Assembly (NCBI GenBank): GCA_002409215.1 | Contig: DHUO01000027.1 | Span: 27,117 to 34,341 of the forward strand | Length of the DNA stretch: 7,225 nt | Source of the DNA: Candidatus Dojkabacteria bacterium UBA5232 | GTDB lineage: Bacteria; Patescibacteriota; Dojkabacteria; SC72 | Direction: 5' to 3' | Part shown: piece by piece, positions 4,116 through 7,225 of the stretch | How the letters are laid out: each line of letters starts with the position of its first letter | Numbering within the stretch: the first letter of the stretch is position 1 | The notes under the pieces: generated by a model | What the model saw: the letters and a program-made list of their open reading frames with translations, nothing else | Told to the model about the DNA's origin: nothing | The model's database searches: none | Position numbers and translations under genes: made by a program

Positions 4116-7100
4116 TTACAACTCTGCATATTCACAGATTGAATTAAAATCACAAAACCTACATGTATAAGCTTGAGGCTTTGGGGTAAAATCACCCTCT
4201 TTTATTCTATCCAACGTTTCCAACAATTTTTCTTTCGCCAACTCTCGCCTCTGCTGAGAAACATCCACGTCAATAACATTACACGTTTCAACAAAGATAT
4301 ACTTAGCACCAACAACCTTAACACCAAATTTCTGTTCAGCAACTAAAGCGTAAAGTGGTAACTGAAGATCCTTTTTAATCTCAGCAGGTTTTTTCTCTTT
4401 TCCTGTTTTGTAATCAACTATAACTACCTCCTGCACACCATCCTTTACCCCAACTAAATCCACCCTATCTATCTTCCCATTAAAAGAAGTATCTCCAAAA
4501 TATAAAGAGAAAGACTCTTCAAGCTTAAAAGGGTTCTCCTCTAGAGAAAAGAGCTTTTCGTAGTAGGATTTCATCAACACCCTCCCTTCCATCTTTCTCA
4601 ACTCTTCATGCTTTTTACTATCATACCCACTAGCCACCCAATTCTTCTCATACAAAGACAACAAAACTTCAAGCGTTGGAGACTCAACAATACCCTCTAA
4701 ACCTTCCTTTGACCGCATTAGAAGTGCATAGAAATCTTTTAAGGTATTATGAACTGTTGTTCCAAAAGACATCGAAGCACTACCCTTGGTAGGTATCCTT
4801 AAAACATATGCATATTCATACTCCCTTGGACAATCCTCATACAAATCTAGCTTGGAGTAACTAAATTTCTCTATTAGATTCTTCATATTTTTCTGTGGAA
4901 TTATCGAATTTCCCATATCAACATTTTTTGACAAGTGAATAAAATCATCAGTAAAACTCTCAGTACCTATCTCCTCTGTGAACTCACTATCAACATCCCT
5001 ATTTAACACCTCCTGCAAGAAAATGCTAGGCTTCTTCCTTCGCTTACCATCACCGTAATACTGAGCTGCTGTCAGATAAAGCCTCTCCTTTGCTCTAGTA
5101 GATGCAACATAGAACAATCTCCTCTCCTCCTGGAGCCCTGCCTCTTTTTCCGAAACACCCTCCATACCCACCTCTTTAATCAATCTCTCAGGCATTGGAA
5201 TTGCATCAGCTCTATTTCTTCCAGGGAATCTCTCCGATACGAGATTTACAACAAACACAACGGGAAACTCCAAACCTTTAGAACCGTGAACAGTCATAAT
5301 GGTAACAGCATCTAAATCATCCAAATCACCCTGATCTACAAGAGGTGTCTCCCCTGCTTGGATACTATAATCAAGATAATCTACATATTCATATATATTA
5401 CTATCGAGATTATCCCTCTCATAGTTTTTCACCAACTGGAAGAACTTGTCTATATTAGTAATTGCAAAAAGACTCTCCGGAGAATCTTCATTTATAAAAC
5501 TCTCAATGTATGAACTTTGCATTACAAAATCATAAAGAATCTCTGTTATCTGCCTACCCTCTTTTATCTTTTTCATACTTGAATCTAACAACATCAAGAG
5601 AGTCCCTATACCTGCAATTGCCTGGGGAGAGAGAATCTTGTCAATCAAATTACTGTCTATACTCTTAAAATCATCTTCTACTAAGTCATCTTTGCCTAAT
5701 TTCAACTTCCACTCATCCTCCAATGTCTCCAAAACACTCTGCTTCTTTTCTCTTGCTATTTGTACAATATCAACATATTCTCTTGGACTAAGACCCCAAA
5801 TTGGCATTGTAAGAAGCCTATACATTGACTTCTCATCTGAATAATCAACTAAAACTCGAAGAAAACATATTAGATTCTTTATCTCCTCTCTATAATACAA
5901 CCCTCTTGAACCACCTATCTTATACCTAACTCCTTTACTCCTTAAAGCCTGAACAAAAACATCTGCATGATTATGCGCTCTGATAAGAATTGCAATATCC
6001 GAAAACTTGTACCTAGCATCTTTCCCTGCTGGTTGACTATCAAGAAATGTTGATTGCCCCTCCTTATCAAAAGTCTGAGCACCCTTATCCTCAACCTGAT
6101 TGATTAACTCCCCATATCCTGTCAATTCTAAAATCTCCTCCACAACCCTCTCCGCTTCACTCAATTCATTTTTTGCAACAATAAGATTTACAACATCACT
6201 ATCTTCTTCAAAAGCTGCCTTCGCAACCAGCCTCTTGTCAATCTTCTCTGTAACCTCAAGACGATACGGGTCATTATGCCTTATCAACGCATGTGCTGAA
6301 TCCAAAATCTCCTGTCTTGAACGATAGTTCTCTGTTAAAACAACCTCCTGCGCATCTGGATATCTCTCCTTAAATTGCAATATATTTGAAATTGCAGCAC
6401 CTCTAAACTTGTATATAGCCTGATCATCATCACCCACAACAGTAAGCAATGGGCCATCCTTTCTCTCCTGTTCAGTTCCACCTTTCAAGATATTAATCAA
6501 AACATTCTGGGTATAGTTTGTATCCTGGAATTCATCAACAAGAATATACTTAAACCTCTCCCTGTACTTCTCTAAAACATTCTTCCTCTCTCTAAAAAGC
6601 CTAATTGTGAGTAAAATTAAATCTCCAAAATCCAAACGAGAGTTCTCAATCTTCAATTCCGTATACTTTTTGTATGCCCCAGCCAACTCCAAAGCTTTAA
6701 TCTTCTCCTCCTTATCCTTGAGGGCTTCTGCATACTTCATATAATCCTCGGGAGAAACATCCTCATCTTGCAACCTACTCACATGAGACAGAAAATTGTT
6801 AATAAAGTCTGTAGCAGAACCCCTTGGTAGAAGAGTTTTCAAACCAAGCTCATAAAGATACTTTCTTAAAAAGATATATGCCTGCCCTTTACTCATCAAA
6901 GAATACCCCCCATCAAGTCCAATATTGTACCCATCCTCACGCAGAATCCTGTCACAAAAAGAGTGAAAAGTTGAAATAACTGGCTCATCATACCCATACT
7001 CCATCTGCTCATCAACCCTCATCTGCATCTCCTCTGCAGCTTTCTCTGTATATGTCAGAGCAAGAATTTCAGATGGCTTCGCCCACTCATTTTTGATAAT

Positions 7101-7223
7101 GTGCAACACTCTCTGTGTAATAACAGCGGTTTTACCTGTACCCGCCCCTGCAATTATCAAAAGATCTCCATCTTTATACTCAACTGCTCTCTTCTGATTT
7201 TCATTTAATCTAATCTGTCCCAT
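4116..7223 (-). CDS. UvrD/AddA-family superfamily 1 helicase fused to an Fe-S PD-(D/E)XK nuclease
   Basis: This is a 1035-residue cytoplasmic ATP-dependent DNA helicase-nuclease, probably for double-strand break processing or repair. Helicase motifs in order are Q10 (Q motif), GAGTGKT 26-32 (Walker A), LTYTEKAAEEM 56-66 (Ia) and LVDEFQDT 228-235 (Walker B). They continue with VVGDDDQAIYKFRGA 262-276 (III), LTENYRS 296-302 (IV), TVHGSKGLEFPVVF 644-657 (V) and RRLFYVASTRAKERL 701-715 (VI). The C-terminal third is a RecB/AddB-type nuclease: H825, D919 in GKIDRVD, D937 and K939 in VDYKTGK, and Q954/Y958 in QLPLY. C798 together with C1021-x2-C1024-x5-C1030 fits the AddB/AdnB 4Fe-4S staple. All active-site residues seem intact. 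A hydrophilic insert of about 30 residues lies near 372-404. The length is close to mycobacterial AdnA/AdnB. The start is two bases from the window edge; the N-terminus fits the family, so the gene looks complete. Whether it works alone or with a partner is unknown. Confidence 0.93.
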   Translation of the reverse strand: MGQIRLNENQKRAVEYKDGDLLIIAGAGTGKTAVITQRVLHIIKNEWAKPSEILALTYTEKAAEEMQMRVDEQMEYGYDEPVISTFHSFCDRILREDGYNIGLDGGYSLMSKGQAYIFLRKYLYELGLKTLLPRGSATDFINNFLSHVSRLQDEDVSPEDYMKYAEALKDKEEKIKALELAGAYKKYTELKIENSRLDFGDLILLTIRLFRERKNVLEKYRERFKYILVDEFQDTNYTQNVLINILKGGTEQERKDGPLLTVVGDDDQAIYKFRGAAISNILQFKERYPDAQEVVLTENYRSRQEILDSAHALIRHNDPYRLEVTEKIDKRLVAKAAFEEDSDVVNLIVAKNELSEAERVVEEILELTGYGELINQVEDKGAQTFDKEGQSTFLDSQPAGKDARYKFSDIAILIRAHNHADVFVQALRSKGVRYKIGGSRGLYYREEIKNLICFLRVLVDYSDEKSMYRLLTMPIWGLSPREYVDIVQIAREKKQSVLETLEDEWKLKLGKDDLVEDDFKSIDSNLIDKILSPQAIAGIGTLLMLLDSSMKKIKEGRQITEILYDFVMQSSYIESFINEDSPESLFAITNIDKFFQLVKNYERDNLDSNIYEYVDYLDYSIQAGETPLVDQGDLDDLDAVTIMTVHGSKGLEFPVVFVVNLVSERFPGRNRADAIPMPERLIKEVGMEGVSEKEAGLQEERRLFYVASTRAKERLYLTAAQYYGDGKRRKKPSIFLQEVLNRDVDSEFTEEIGTESFTDDFIHLSKNVDMGNSIIPQKNMKNLIEKFSYSKLDLYEDCPREYEYAYVLRIPTKGSASMSFGTTVHNTLKDFYALLMRSKEGLEGIVESPTLEVLLSLYEKNWVASGYDSKKHEELRKMEGRVLMKSYYEKLFSLEENPFKLEESFSLYFGDTSFNGKIDRVDLVGVKDGVQEVVIVDYKTGKEKKPAEIKKDLQLPLYALVAEQKFGVKVVGAKYIFVETCNVIDVDVSQQRRELAKEKLLETLDRIKEGDFTPKPQAYTCRFCDFNSICEYAEL

Positions 7224-7225
7224 TA

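Noticed and set aside
5638..6327. Plus-strand open frames opposite the helicase (5638-5844, 6100-6327)
   Set aside because: They are Ser-rich antisense translations of conserved helicase sequence, with no independent support.
67..7223. Recoding of TGA, as in Gracilibacteria and SR1 relatives
   Set aside because: All genes are full length with TGA read as a stop, and conserved glycines use normal codons. The absence of TGA stops among eight genes is unremarkable in AT-rich DNA.

Overview
The window is AT-rich and holds eight genes, all read from the minus strand and packed with gaps of about 8 to 22 bases, plus one 89-base gap. There are no RNA genes, insertion sequences or CRISPR arrays. The best guess for the source is a Candidate Phyla Radiation (Patescibacteria) bacterium. 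The reasons are a tandem set of small two-helix VirB2/TrbC-like pilins, a coiled-coil SpoIID/LytB wall protein, a Gram-positive-type DagK lipid kinase, and a UvrD helicase fused to an iron-sulfur nuclease. This assignment rests on gene content; no marker gene is present. All eight stop codons are TAA or TAG, and no in-frame TGA interrupts the genes.

In transcription order (high to low coordinates) the window starts with a complete 1035-residue UvrD-family helicase-nuclease (7223-4116), probably for DNA break processing. Next come five small paralogous membrane proteins (4094-3726, 3703-3410, 3320-2952, 2930-2655, 2646-2308). All share two hydrophobic helices joined by a loop with a G-[DEN]-x-x-K motif. 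Members 1, 3 and 5 carry likely signal peptides ending in [YF]-A-Q, while members 2 and 4 have none. The last pilin overlaps the start of a diacylglycerol/undecaprenol kinase gene (2308-1919) in a TAATG junction. The final gene (1899-67) encodes a secreted 610-residue protein with a CwlO/PcsB-like coiled coil and a SpoIID domain.

Functionally, the lower part of the window looks like a cell-envelope locus: pilus or secretion-channel subunits, a lipid (or undecaprenol) kinase, and a peptidoglycan-acting SpoIID protein. No VirB4, VirB6, VirD4 or coupling ATPase is visible, so the link to a type IV secretion machine depends on genes outside the window.

For regulation, the clearest promoter candidate lies in the 89-base gap inside the pilin cluster. 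Extended or consensus -10 boxes also sit 6 to 7 bases upstream of the ATG of the SpoIID gene and of the first pilin, which is the geometry of leaderless transcripts. None of the seven starts with visible upstream sequence has a convincing Shine-Dalgarno sequence. The most unusual points are the alternating pilin array, the reversed order of SpoIID motifs, the pilin-kinase translational junction, and the SD-less, -10-proximal starts.
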